Assembly: GCF_040110915.1 (NCBI RefSeq)
Contig: NZ_CP157793.1
Location: 2,492,939 to 2,556,938, forward strand
Direction of reading: 5' to 3'
Length of the DNA: 64,000 nucleotides
DNA from: Stappia sp.
Lineage (GTDB): Bacteria; Pseudomonadota; Alphaproteobacteria; Rhizobiales; Stappiaceae
The notes below the pieces were generated by a model. That model did not search any database. It saw only the letters and a list, made by a program, of their open reading frames with translations, and was not told the DNA's origin. Position 1 is the first letter of the stretch; the number at the start of each line of letters is the position of its first letter. Of this stretch, positions 1 to 8,389 are shown piece after piece. The position numbers and the translations under genes were made by a program.

Positions 1-33
1 ACCCGGCGCAAAACGGCGGCTGAGATCGACGAC

Positions 34-957
34 ATGTCCCTGCCCGCGTCTTCCGGGTCCGCCGGTGTTCCCGCGCGTCTTGCCCGCGCCAAGATCAACT
101 ACGCCCTGCATGTCACCGGGCGGCGCGACGACGGCTACCACCTGATCGACACGCTCGCCGCCTTCCCGGCCATCGGCGACCGGCTTGCGCTGCGCCCCGC
201 CCCGGCGCCCGGTCTGGCAGTGAGCGGCCGTTTCGCCGCCGCCCTCGAGGCAGCCGGCCCGACGGACGACAATCTCGTCTGGAAGGCCGCCCGCCGTCTG
301 GCGGCGCATCTGGGACGCGAGACGCCCGATGTCGCCCTCGATCTCAAGAAAACCCTGCCCGTCGCATCCGGCATCGGCGGCGGCTCGGCCGATGCGGCGG
401 CCGCCCTGATGTTGCTGCGCGACCTTTGGCAGCCGGATCTCGCGGACGACGACCTCGCGGCGCTTGCCCTGGAGCTCGGCGCCGACGTGCCGATGTGCCT
501 GGCCTCCCGGCCGGTGCGCGCCTCCGGCATCGGCGAGGTGCTGAGCCCGCTCAGCCCCTTCCCCGCGCATGCCGTGCTGCTGGTCAATCCCGGCGTCGCC
601 GTGTCGACGCCCGCCGTCTTCAAGGCGCTGGAGAGGCGCGACAATGCCCCGCTTCCCGCCATCGACGACGCCGGTTTCGCCAGCCGCGAGGCGCTGTGGT
701 CCTGGCTTGGCGGCACGCGCAACGACCTTCAGGCGGCAGCACTTGCGCTCGCGCCGGAGATCGGCACGGTGCTGTCGGCGCTTGAGGGCCTCGATGCCGT
801 GCGCGTCGCGCGCATGTCCGGCTCCGGCGCGACCTGCTTCGCCCTGTTCGACGATCTCGCCGCCGCGCAGGCGGGAGAGACGCGGCTGCGGAGCGCGCAT
901 GCGGACTGGTGGATCGCCGCCGCGCCGGTCGCGGCCGTCGCGCCGCCGTCCCGCTGA
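34..957 (+). CDS. ispE: 4-diphosphocytidyl-2-C-methyl-D-erythritol kinase
   Basis: IspE phosphorylates CDP-methylerythritol with ATP in the MEP route to isoprenoid precursors; it is a soluble GHMP kinase. The 307-residue product has the N-terminal substrate motif ARAKINYALHV (18-28) with the likely catalytic Lys20, the glycine-rich ATP loop LPVASGIGGGSADAA (108-122), the catalytic-Asp motif GADVP (Asp151), and a C-terminal SGSGATCFALF segment. Length is normal for the family. The first ATG is used; a start a few codons later cannot be excluded because the first 15 residues are not conserved. An in-frame TGA 11 bases upstream could end a gene lying outside the window. Confidence 0.95.
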   Translation: MSLPASSGSAGVPARLARAKINYALHVTGRRDDGYHLIDTLAAFPAIGDRLALRPAPAPGLAVSGRFAAALEAAGPTDDNLVWKAARRLAAHLGRETPDVALDLKKTLPVASGIGGGSADAAAALMLLRDLWQPDLADDDLAALALELGADVPMCLASRPVRASGIGEVLSPLSPFPAHAVLLVNPGVAVSTPAVFKALERRDNAPLPAIDDAGFASREALWSWLGGTRNDLQAAALALAPEIGTVLSALEGLDAVRVARMSGSGATCFALFDDLAAAQAGETRLRSAHADWWIAAAPVAAVAPPSR

Positions 958-1232
958 GGCGCCCAGCCGTCGCAGCGGCGCCTCTTCCGAAGTGCCTGCC
1001 ACGCAGGCCTGCCGCTGCGTCGCCCGTCCGTCGCTGCATTTTGCGCGTCTCAGGTCGGGATTTTTCTGTTTCGCGCCGGTTTCCACGGTGGTACGGCCTG
1101 CGACGAATGCCAAGACTTGCAAGCCGTCCGGCCGCCGGCGTCGAGACCACGACGCCCGACCGCGACGGCCGGGCACCATCCTGCATTCGAGCATCCTGCA
1201 ATCATGACAGTCGCGAACCGGGGAAACCGTCG

Positions 1233-2117
1233 ATGACCGCCTTCGCTCTTACCGTCACCTGCGCCTCCCGGCGCGGGATCGTCGCCGCGATCTCGTCCTA
1301 TCTGGCCGACAACGGCTGCAACATCACCGACGCCGCCCAGTTCGACGACAAGGAGACGGGCCGCTTCTTCATGCGGGTCAGCTTCAATTCCGAGACCGGC
1401 GCGACGCTCGACGGGCTTCAGGACGGCTTCGCCGAGCGCGCGAAGAGCCTCGACATGGACTACACCTTCTTCGACGAATCGGCGCGGATGAAGGTCCTGA
1501 TCATGGTCTCGCGCTTCGGCCATTGTCTCAACGACCTGCTCTACCGCTGGCGCATCGGCGCCCTGCCGATCGACATCGTCGGCGTCGTCTCGAACCACCT
1601 CGACTACCAGAAAGTCGTGGTGAACCACGACATTCCCTTCCACTACATCAAGGTGACAAAGGCCAACAAGGCCGAGGCCGAGGCCCGGCAGATGGCCATC
1701 ATCGAGGAAACCGGCGCCGAGCTGATCGTGCTGGCGCGCTACATGCAGGTGCTGTCGGAGCAGATGTGCGCCGCCATGTCGGGCCGCATCATCAACATTC
1801 ACCACTCGTTCCTGCCGAGCTTCAAGGGCGCCAATCCCTACAAGCAGGCCTTCGAGCGCGGCGTGAAGCTGATCGGCGCGACGTCCCACTATGTCACCAC
1901 CGATCTCGACGAGGGGCCGATCATCGAGCAGGACACGGTCCGGGTGACCCACGCGCAGTCGCCGGAGGACTACATCTCGCTCGGCCGCGACGTGGAAAGC
2001 CAGGTGCTCGCCCGCGCCATCCACGCCCATATCCACCGGCGCGTGTTCCTCAACGGCAACAAGACGGTGGTCTTCCCCGCAAGCCCGGGCAGCTTCGCCT
2101 CCGAACGCATGGGCTGA
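1233..2117 (+). CDS. purU: Formyltetrahydrofolate deformylase
   Basis: PurU hydrolyses 10-formyl-THF to formate and THF, balancing the one-carbon pool and supplying formate for purine synthesis. The 294-residue protein has an N-terminal ACT regulatory domain (about 1-80) and a formyltransferase-type catalytic domain (about 86-285). The catalytic triad expected from GART-fold enzymes is visible: Asn188 and His190 in INIHHSFLPSFKG, and Asp226 in TTDLDEGPI. The open frame extends 108 codons further upstream, but that stretch is arginine/proline-rich and unlike the family, so the ATG giving MTAFALTVTC is chosen. It stands alone, followed by the repeat array. Confidence 0.95.
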   Translation: MTAFALTVTCASRRGIVAAISSYLADNGCNITDAAQFDDKETGRFFMRVSFNSETGATLDGLQDGFAERAKSLDMDYTFFDESARMKVLIMVSRFGHCLNDLLYRWRIGALPIDIVGVVSNHLDYQKVVVNHDIPFHYIKVTKANKAEAEARQMAIIEETGAELIVLARYMQVLSEQMCAAMSGRIINIHHSFLPSFKGANPYKQAFERGVKLIGATSHYVTTDLDEGPIIEQDTVRVTHAQSPEDYISLGRDVESQVLARAIHAHIHRRVFLNGNKTVVFPASPGSFASERMG

Positions 2118-2130
2118 GCGGTATCTGAGC

Positions 2131-2444
2131 TACAGGCGCGAAGGGATCACTCCGAGAGCGCCGGGCGACCCGCCCCCGCTCTCCGCCGTCATCCCGGGCA
2201 AGCGTCAGCGCGACCCGGGATCGGAGAGCCCCGGAAAGGCCGCTTAGACCCGGAGCGGCCGCGTCAACGCGAAAAGTCGACAAAGCCACAGTGCCTCCCC
2301 GATCCCGCATCTCCGGCTGCGCCTGCGTGCGGGATGACGCGGGCGGGGAAGCGACAAGCGTCGTCCCCCCCAAGCCGCCCAATGGAAGCGCCGGCGTGCG
2401 GCGGGCTGCTCGCCTGCAAATGCATGGGCGAATGGGGTCTGGAC
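2131..2444. repeat. Long intergenic repeat, copy 1
   Basis: First of four direct copies of a non-coding unit of about 314-319 bp. Each copy contains two palindromes: an ATCCCGGG...CCCGGGAT pair about 15 bases apart, and an ATCCCGCA...TGCGGGAT pair about 18 bases apart, with a strongly conserved block of about 95 bp between and around them. Copy 1 begins right after purU. It carries GCCGTCATCCCGGG at the site where copy 3 was interrupted, so it differs slightly from the IS target. No reading frame is conserved between copies. Confidence 0.85.
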
Positions 2445-2761
2445 CACAGGCGCGAAGGGATCACTCCGAGAGCGCAGGGCGCCCCGTCCCACGCTGCGTC
2501 GTCATCCCGGGCAAGCGTCAGCGCGACCCGGGATCGGAGAGCCCCGGAAGGGCCGCTTAGACCCGGAGCGGCCGCGTCAACGCGAAAAGTCGACAAAGCC
2601 ACCGAGCCTCCCCGATCCCGCATCTCCGGCTGCGCCTGCGTGCGGGATGACGCGGGCGGGGGGAGGCGACAGGCTGCGACAAACTCCCACGTCGCCCGAT
2701 GGAAGCGCCGGCGTGCGGCGGGCTGCTCGCCTGCAAATGCATGGGCGAATGGGGTCTGGAC
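2445..2761. repeat. Long intergenic repeat, copy 2 (intact IS target)
   Basis: Second copy, about 317 bp, more than 90 percent identical to copy 1 by eye. At 2497-2510 it carries CGTCGTCATCCCGG, exactly the sequence at which the IS110 element entered copy 3. It is therefore an unoccupied twin of the insertion site and shows what the target looked like before integration. Confidence 0.85.
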
Positions 2762-2822
2762 CACAGGCACGAAGGGATCACTCCGAGAGCGCAGGGCGCC
2801 CCGTCCCACGCTGCGTCGTCAT
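2762..2822. repeat. Long intergenic repeat, copy 3, left part
   Basis: The first 61 bp of copy 3, ending in CGTCGTCAT where the IS110-family element begins. It continues after the element at 3979. The two parts together (61 + 258 bp) restore the repeat period, which fixes the insertion point to within the AT dinucleotide at 2821-2822. Confidence 0.85.
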
Positions 2823-3769
2823 CAACTCATTGCGTTGAGTTCGTCTCTCATGCGTGCATTTAGGATGACGACGATCTTTCTCATGACGGCCGTGAGAGCG
2901 ACGAGCTTCTTCTTTCCGTTTTCGACAAGTCGTTGATAGAAGGGCTTTAACGGGCCCTTGCTGCGTGCCGCGCCAAGGGCGGCCATGAACAGGAGGGAGC
3001 GGATCTGCGGGCGTCCGCCGCGGGTCTTTCTGTAGCCCCGGAGTGTCCCGCTGTCTCTGGGGTGCGGAGCAAGGCCAGCGAGAGAGGCGGCCTGCTTGCC
3101 GGTCATCGTCCCCAGTTCGGGCATGGTGGCGGCGAGTGCGATGGCGGTTCGCGGCCCCACGCCCGGAAGGCTGCGGTAAAGAGCGATGCGCCGGGCAAGC
3201 AGTCTGCAGCGGACGCACAGCGCGTCGATGGCTGTATCGAGCGCCGCCAGTTGCCGGTCCAGCGTCCGCAGGAGCGCCTTGCAGGAAGAGGCAATCAACG
3301 CGCAGCCCGGAGACTTGGCCCGATTGAGCTCGGCGACCCGGATCGCCATGAGATCCTGCCTACGGGCCACGAGCGCGGCCAGCCTGGCCTGTGTGTCTCC
3401 GCTTGGCTGATGCAGCGACAGGCGCTGCCAGCGCTCCTGCCCGTAGGCGGCGAGCAGACCGGCGTCGATCGCGTCGGTCTTGGCCAGGCGTCCGAAGGAG
3501 CGTGCGAAAGCCTTGACCTTCAAGGTGTCGGCCCGGTGGCAGGGGACCCCTGCGGCCCTGAGTTCAACCAGCAGCAGGCGTTCATATCCGCCGGTCGGCT
3601 CGCAGACGACCAGCGTGCCGGAAGGCAGGCCGGCGACGAGCTTGCGGATCGCGCGGGTCGTGTTGGCGACGCTGCGCGCCGCATTGCCGCGACAGGCGGA
3701 GACGGCCAGCGTCTGCTTCGAGACATCGATGCCGACGACATGGGGTGGGGCATGTTCCAGAAAAGCCAT
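2822..3769 (-). CDS. IS110-family transposase (DEDD recombinase)
   Basis: Bridge-RNA-guided recombinase of the IS110 family, 315 residues. The N-terminal RuvC-like DEDD residues are in place: Asp15 (GIDVS), Glu57 (CEPTGGYE), Asp99 and Asp102 (TDAIDA). The C-terminal IS116/IS110/IS902 domain has the expected serine at position 240 (PRDSGTLRGYRK). These positions closely match the IS621 enzyme as I recall it. The frame is open for 62 codons further upstream, but that part is the bridge-RNA gene, so the ATG at 3769 (MAFLEHAPPH) is preferred. The TGA stop uses the first base of the flanking AT core, so it is retained only when the element abuts such a core. The gene looks intact and active. Confidence 0.93.
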   Translation of the reverse strand: MAFLEHAPPHVVGIDVSKQTLAVSACRGNAARSVANTTRAIRKLVAGLPSGTLVVCEPTGGYERLLLVELRAAGVPCHRADTLKVKAFARSFGRLAKTDAIDAGLLAAYGQERWQRLSLHQPSGDTQARLAALVARRQDLMAIRVAELNRAKSPGCALIASSCKALLRTLDRQLAALDTAIDALCVRCRLLARRIALYRSLPGVGPRTAIALAATMPELGTMTGKQAASLAGLAPHPRDSGTLRGYRKTRGGRPQIRSLLFMAALGAARSKGPLKPFYQRLVENGKKKLVALTAVMRKIVVILNARMRDELNAMS

Positions 3770-3978
3770 GGCGGTGGTATCCTGATCAGGCTTCGGATTG
3801 TTCGCGGGCGTGGTGACAGCCAGAGGCCCCATCAACTCTCCAAGCGGGAAAAGGAAGCGGCAGGGACCCTGATGACGACGGGTGGAAACCCAATCCCGGA
3901 ACGGTCGCCTGCCACCGGTCTCCCGGCAATCTATGGGCCGGGAGACCGCCCCCACTCTAACACTCCTTCAAACGAACA
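2823..3978 (-). mobile_element. Complete IS110-family insertion sequence
   Basis: A 1156-bp element containing one recombinase gene and a non-coding end of about 209 bp upstream of it. Boundaries come from comparison with the intact repeat copies on each side: the repeat is continuous up to AT at 2821-2822 and resumes with AT at 3979-3980. There are no long terminal inverted repeats, as is usual for this family, and the only duplicated flank is the AT dinucleotide, the expected core of IS110 recombination. Confidence 0.9.
3790..3947 (-). ncRNA. Bridge RNA of the IS110 element
   Basis: Reading the minus strand 5' to 3': a hairpin with an 11-bp perfect stem (3947-3937 with 3927-3917); a target-binding loop closed by 3913-3903 with 3868-3859 (one bulged G) and an apical stem 3891-3888 with 3883-3880; then a donor-binding loop closed by 3845-3840 with 3796-3790 (one bulged C) and apical stems near 3829-3820 with 3813-3806. 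Target guides: 3899-3893 matches the right flank ATCCCGG, and 3880-3872 matches the left flank CGTCGTCAT. Donor guides: 3838-3831 equals the element end ATCAACTC at 2821-2828, and 3804-3797 equals the other end at 3973-3980. The order (5' hairpin, target loop, donor loop, recombinase gene) is that described for IS621. The exact 5' and 3' ends are not known. Confidence 0.88.
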
Positions 3979-4236
3979 ATCCCGGGCAAGGCGCAGCCGC
4001 GACCCGCGATCGGAGAGCCCCGGAAGGGCCGCTTAGACCCGGAGCGGCTGCGCCAACGCGAAAAGTCGACAAAGCCGCCGTGCCTCCCCGATCCCGCATC
4101 TCCGGCTGCGCCTACGTGCGGGATGACGCGGGCGGGGGAGGCGACAGGCCGCGACAAACTCCCACGTCGCCGGATGGAAGCGCCGGCGTGCGGCAGGCTG
4201 CTCGCCTGCAAATGCATGGGCGAATGGGGTCTGGAC
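3979..4236. repeat. Long intergenic repeat, copy 3, right part
   Basis: The remaining 258 bp of copy 3 after the IS element. Compared with copies 2 and 4 it has a slightly divergent first palindrome (ATCCCGGG with GACCCGCGAT), consistent with drift after insertion. Confidence 0.85.
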
Positions 4237-4507
4237 CACAGGCACGAAGGGATCATTCCGAGAACGCCGGGCGCCCCCTCTCCCCTCCGCCGTCATCCCG
4301 GGCAAGCGTCAGCGCGACCCGGGATCGGAGAGCCCCGGAAGGGCCGCTTAGACCCGGAGCGGCCGCGTCAACGCGAAAAGTCGACAAAGCCGCCGTGCCT
4401 CCCCGATCCCGCATCTCCGGCTGCGCCTGCGTGCGGGATGACGCGGGCGGGGGAGGCGACAGGCCGCGACAAACTCCCACGTCGCCCGAGCGAAGCGCCG
4501 GCGTGCC
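4237..4507. repeat. Long intergenic repeat, copy 4, truncated
   Basis: Fourth copy, 271 bp. It lacks the final 45-50 bp seen in the other copies; similarity ends at GCGCCGGCGTGC near 4507, just before the downstream end of the polyprenyl synthase gene. It carries GCCGTCATCCCGGG like copy 1. Confidence 0.8.
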
Positions 4508-4513
4508 CTGCGG

Positions 4514-4533
4514 CACGGCCCATTTGGGCCGTG
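4514..4533 (-). terminator. Hairpin downstream of polyprenyl synthase
   Basis: An 8-9 bp perfect GC-rich stem (CACGGCCC / GGGCCGTG, with a four-base loop) lies 36-55 bases beyond the stop codon of the gene read from the minus strand. There is no T run after it, so it may be a weak or Rho-assisted terminator, or simply the boundary of the repeat array. Confidence 0.35.
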
Positions 4534-4568
4534 GGGTCTCCCGGTCGCCTGCCGGTGGAAAACCGGCC

Positions 4569-5585
4569 TCAGCTCACCCGCGAGATGCAGAAGTCGACCG
4601 CCTCGGCGAGCGCGTCGCGGTGGGGCCCGGCGGGCAGGGTTTCAAGCGCCGCCTTCGCCTCCTCGCCGAAGCCGCGCGCCCGGGTCACCGTGTCGGCGAG
4701 TGCCTCGGTGTCGTGCATCAGGGCGATCGCCTTTTCCAGATCGGCCTCTTCGACGACGCGCTCTTCCAGACAGCGCTTCCAGAACGCCAGATCCTCCGGC
4801 TTGCCGCGCCGGATGGCGAGAATGACCGGCAGCGTGATCTTGCCCTCGCGCAGGTCGTCGCCGATGTCCTTGCCGAGATCGCTGGCGGTGCCGCCGTAAT
4901 CGAGCGCATCGTCGACCAGCTGGAAGGCGAGACCGAGCGCCATGCCGTAGGCGCGCGCGGCCCGCTTGGCCTCCGCGTCCGCGCCCGCCAGCACGGGTCC
5001 GACCTCGGCGGCGGCCGCGAAGAGCGCCGCCGTCTTGGCCTCGATCACCTGCATGTAGCGCTCTTCGGTGGTGGTGATATCCTGCGCCGCGCCGAGCTGC
5101 ATGACCTCGCCCTCGGCGATCACCGCCGACGCGCTGGCGAGAATGTCGAGCGCCTCCAGCGAGCCGACGTCGACCATCATCTTGAAGGCCTGGCCGAGCA
5201 GATAGTCGCCGACGAGCACGCTCGCCTGGTTGCCCCACAGCTTGCGTGCGGCCAGCTTGCCGCGCCGCATGTCGCTTTCGTCGACGACATCGTCGTGCAG
5301 CAGCGTCGCGGTGTGCATGAACTCCACGCTCGCCGCCAGCGCCACATGGCCCTCGCCGCGATAGCCGTACATCTCGGCGGTGGCCAGCGTCAGCATCGGC
5401 CGCAGGCGCTTCCCGCCCGAAGAGATCAGGTGGCGCGCGATTTCCGGGATCAGCTCCACGTTGGAGCCGGCCTTCGACAGGATCACCTCGTTGACCGCCT
5501 GCATTCCGGCGCTCGTGAGATCGACCAGGTGCTGGATGCTCGCCGGCTCGGACCGGTTTTCACGCAAGGGAACGACTGCGCCCAC
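4569..5585 (-). CDS. ispB: Long-chain polyprenyl diphosphate synthase
   Basis: Trans-prenyltransferase that extends FPP or GPP with IPP to make the ubiquinone side chain (octaprenyl or, as is usual in alphaproteobacteria, decaprenyl). The 338-residue protein has the first aspartate-rich motif LLHDDVVDESDMRRG (Asp98, 99, 102) and the second, LVDDALDYGG (Asp225, 226, 229), plus the GGKRLRP substrate loop (58-64). Small residues before the first motif fit a long product, but chain length cannot be read from the sequence. It is divergent from the DUF2007 gene with a 203-bp shared upstream region; that arrangement recurs in related bacteria. The last residues run up to the repeat array. Confidence 0.93.
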   Translation of the reverse strand: MGAVVPLRENRSEPASIQHLVDLTSAGMQAVNEVILSKAGSNVELIPEIARHLISSGGKRLRPMLTLATAEMYGYRGEGHVALAASVEFMHTATLLHDDVVDESDMRRGKLAARKLWGNQASVLVGDYLLGQAFKMMVDVGSLEALDILASASAVIAEGEVMQLGAAQDITTTEERYMQVIEAKTAALFAAAAEVGPVLAGADAEAKRAARAYGMALGLAFQLVDDALDYGGTASDLGKDIGDDLREGKITLPVILAIRRGKPEDLAFWKRCLEERVVEEADLEKAIALMHDTEALADTVTRARGFGEEAKAALETLPAGPHRDALAEAVDFCISRVS

Positions 5586-5788
5586 GATGTCAGGCCTTTC
5601 CTGTTTTCATGTCGCGGGGACAATAGGTCTGCCCCCTTGCTCGGGCAAGCCATCTTTCGCCGCACCGACTGTTGAAGGCGCCGCTTCGCATTGGCCGCCG
5701 CTGTATCGCGGCATCGCCCCGGGGGCCGCTTTCGTCTATGGTGGCGCGAAGCCGCCCGACGCAAAGGACAAGGACGCGAAGGACAAGC

Positions 5789-6037
5789 ATGCTCCCCCTG
5801 CTGCGCACCAACGACCCCGTGCTGATTTCCTTTGTCGAGGCCCTGCTCGGCGACGCCGGCATTCCCCACCTCGTGCTGGATTCCAACATGAGCATGATGG
5901 AAGGCTCGATCGGCATCCTTGCCCGCCGCGTGATGATCGAGGACGAGGATCTCGCCGCCGCCCGACGCGTGCTCGTCGAGGCCGGCCTTGAGAAGGAACT
6001 CTCCGACGATGCCGCCAAGGGCGGGCAGACCTCGTGA
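5789..6037 (+). CDS. DUF2007 small protein
   Basis: An 82-residue protein of the DUF2007 family (putative signal-transducing proteins, function not established). The typical start, MLPLLRTNDPVLISF, and the LDSNMSMMEGSIGILARRVMI core are present. ATG at 5789 is preceded by AAGGACAAGC. An upstream in-frame extension to 5672 is arginine-rich and unlikely to be translated. The stop overlaps the GTG start of the methyltransferase by four bases, so the two are translationally coupled. Confidence 0.88.
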   Translation: MLPLLRTNDPVLISFVEALLGDAGIPHLVLDSNMSMMEGSIGILARRVMIEDEDLAAARRVLVEAGLEKELSDDAAKGGQTS

Positions 6038-6870
6038 TTGACAGGCTCGCGACGGGCAGCGTCGCGGAGGACGCCACTGACGGGACCCCGCCCGCGGGCG
6101 AGATCACGCAGGATGCCTTTCTCGGCGGCCGGGTGCAGGTGTTGCAGCCCGCGCGCGGCGGGCATCGCGCGGGGCTCGATGCCGTCTATCTCGCCGCCGC
6201 CGTGCCGGCGACCGCGACGGGCCATGTGGTCGATCTCGGATCCGGCGTGGGCACGGCCGGCTTCTGTCTCGCCGCGCGCCTGCCGCAGATCCGCGTGACG
6301 CTGGTGGATCGCGACGAGTCGGCCCTCGATCTCGCCCGCGCCGCCCTTGCCCTGCCCGAAAACATGCGGTTTGCCGGGCGCATCGCCTTGCTCGCCGCCG
6401 ATGTGACCGGCAAGGGCCGTGACCGCCATGCCGCCGGGCTGACGCCGGGTCTCGCCGATCACGTGATCATGAACCCGCCCTATTATGCCGACGGGCAGGT
6501 GCGCACTTCGCCGGCGGCGGCGCGCGCCAGTGCCCATGTGCTCGACGCGCGCGGGCTCGAGCCCTGGGCGCGCACGGCCGCCGATCTCCTGCGCGTGGGC
6601 GGATCGCTGACGCTGATCTTCCGCGCCGACGGGCTCGGCGAGATCCTCGAGGTGCTGCCCGGCCGCTTCGGCGCGCTCGACGTGATCCCGCTCCGACCCC
6701 GGGCCGAGGCGGCGGCGACCCGCGTGATCGTGCGCGCGATCCGCGCAAGCCGCGCGCCCCTGCGGCTGCTGCCCGGCTTCGTGCTGCACGACGGCGCGGG
6801 CTCCGAGTTCACGGCTGAGGCCCGCGCCGTCATGCGCGAGGGGGCCGGGCTCGACCTGCCGGGCCGCTGA
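6034..6870 (+). CDS. tRNA1(Val) (adenine-N6)-methyltransferase-like protein
   Basis: SAM-dependent methyltransferase of the TrmN6/YfiC type, which in E. coli methylates A37 of tRNA1(Val). The 278-residue product has motif I DLGSGVGT (67-74), acidic residue motif VDRDESALDLA (91-101) and the N6-adenine signature NPPY (147-150). The first 45 residues contain QDAFLGGRVQVLQP...GGHRAGLDAV, typical of this subgroup. The start is GTG within the GTGA overlap with the DUF2007 stop. The exact RNA target is inferred from family only. Confidence 0.85.
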   Translation: MIDRLATGSVAEDATDGTPPAGEITQDAFLGGRVQVLQPARGGHRAGLDAVYLAAAVPATATGHVVDLGSGVGTAGFCLAARLPQIRVTLVDRDESALDLARAALALPENMRFAGRIALLAADVTGKGRDRHAAGLTPGLADHVIMNPPYYADGQVRTSPAAARASAHVLDARGLEPWARTAADLLRVGGSLTLIFRADGLGEILEVLPGRFGALDVIPLRPRAEAAATRVIVRAIRASRAPLRLLPGFVLHDGAGSEFTAEARAVMREGAGLDLPGR

Positions 6871-6909
6871 CCCGGCCGGCCCGGCGCCCGGCGCAAGACC
6901 CCGCGCGAC

Positions 6910-7179
6910 TCAATGCAGCACGGGGTTCGCCTCGAGCAGACGCCAGTCGGTCGGCCCGATCAGATCGCGGTGCGAGACGGTGACCGAATGCAGCCGCCCC
7001 TCGATATCGCGCTCCCAGAAATGAAGAAACCGCGTGAGTTCGGGAAAATCGGGCGCCTTGTCGAAGGTCTGCCACAGAAAGCTCTGCAGGAGCTTCGGAT
7101 GGTCGGGAAGGTGATACAGGATCTGCGCGGTCAGGAGACCGTAGCCGTCGAGCTGACGCTTGAAGTCCGATGTCGTCAT
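6910..7179 (-). CDS. Usg family protein
   Basis: An 89-residue protein of the Usg family, named for a position near trpF in other alphaproteobacteria; its function is unknown. Recognisable elements are YGLLTAQILYHLPDHP and LLQSFLWQTFDKAPDFP. The ATG at 7179 is chosen over one five codons upstream because GGAGGA lies 6-7 bases before it. It converges with the methyltransferase gene, 39 bp apart. Confidence 0.88.
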   Translation of the reverse strand: MTTSDFKRQLDGYGLLTAQILYHLPDHPKLLQSFLWQTFDKAPDFPELTRFLHFWERDIEGRLHSVTVSHRDLIGPTDWRLLEANPVLH

Positions 7180-7292
7180 GACAGGATCCTCCACTTGCCC
7201 CCTCGCACAATCATGCTCCGCCCGACATGGTTAACGTATCGTAAATGGTCACAGGCTCTGCCCGGGTCGCGAGTCCCCGCGTCGCCTTGCGC

Positions 7293-7316
7293 CCCTATGG
7301 CTCTATGGCTCTATGG
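7293..7316. repeat. 8-bp microsatellite, three units
   Basis: Three consecutive copies of CTCTATGG (the first reading CCCTATGG) in the untranslated region 100 bp upstream of the MoxR-type gene. Such short perfect repeats can change copy number by slippage; nothing else in this 236-bp gap is recognisable. Confidence 0.7.
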
Positions 7317-7415
7317 TCCACCTGACAAGCGGCCCGCCGGGCGGTTAGGATGCCCTCCGAGAACACGACGACGCGGGCGCTTGCGCCGCCCCGCGCGAGC
7401 GATCAGGGAGATCCG

Positions 7416-8384
<969 letters not shown>

Positions 8385-8389
8385 CGCCC

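Noticed and set aside
1..23. End of an upstream gene (in-frame TGA at 21-23)
   Set aside because: Only six codons are visible, so no protein can be supported.
909..1232. N-terminal extension of purU by 108 codons
   Set aside because: Arginine/proline-rich, not homologous to PurU, and overlaps the end of ispE; the conserved ACT domain begins at 1233.
2244..2936. Several open frames of 60-200 codons in the long repeats
   Set aside because: They occur in multiple frames on both strands, and none is conserved as protein between copies.
3770..3955. Extended transposase N-terminus (62 codons)
   Set aside because: This stretch encodes the structured bridge RNA with guide matches, and IS110 recombinases normally begin close to the first catalytic aspartate.
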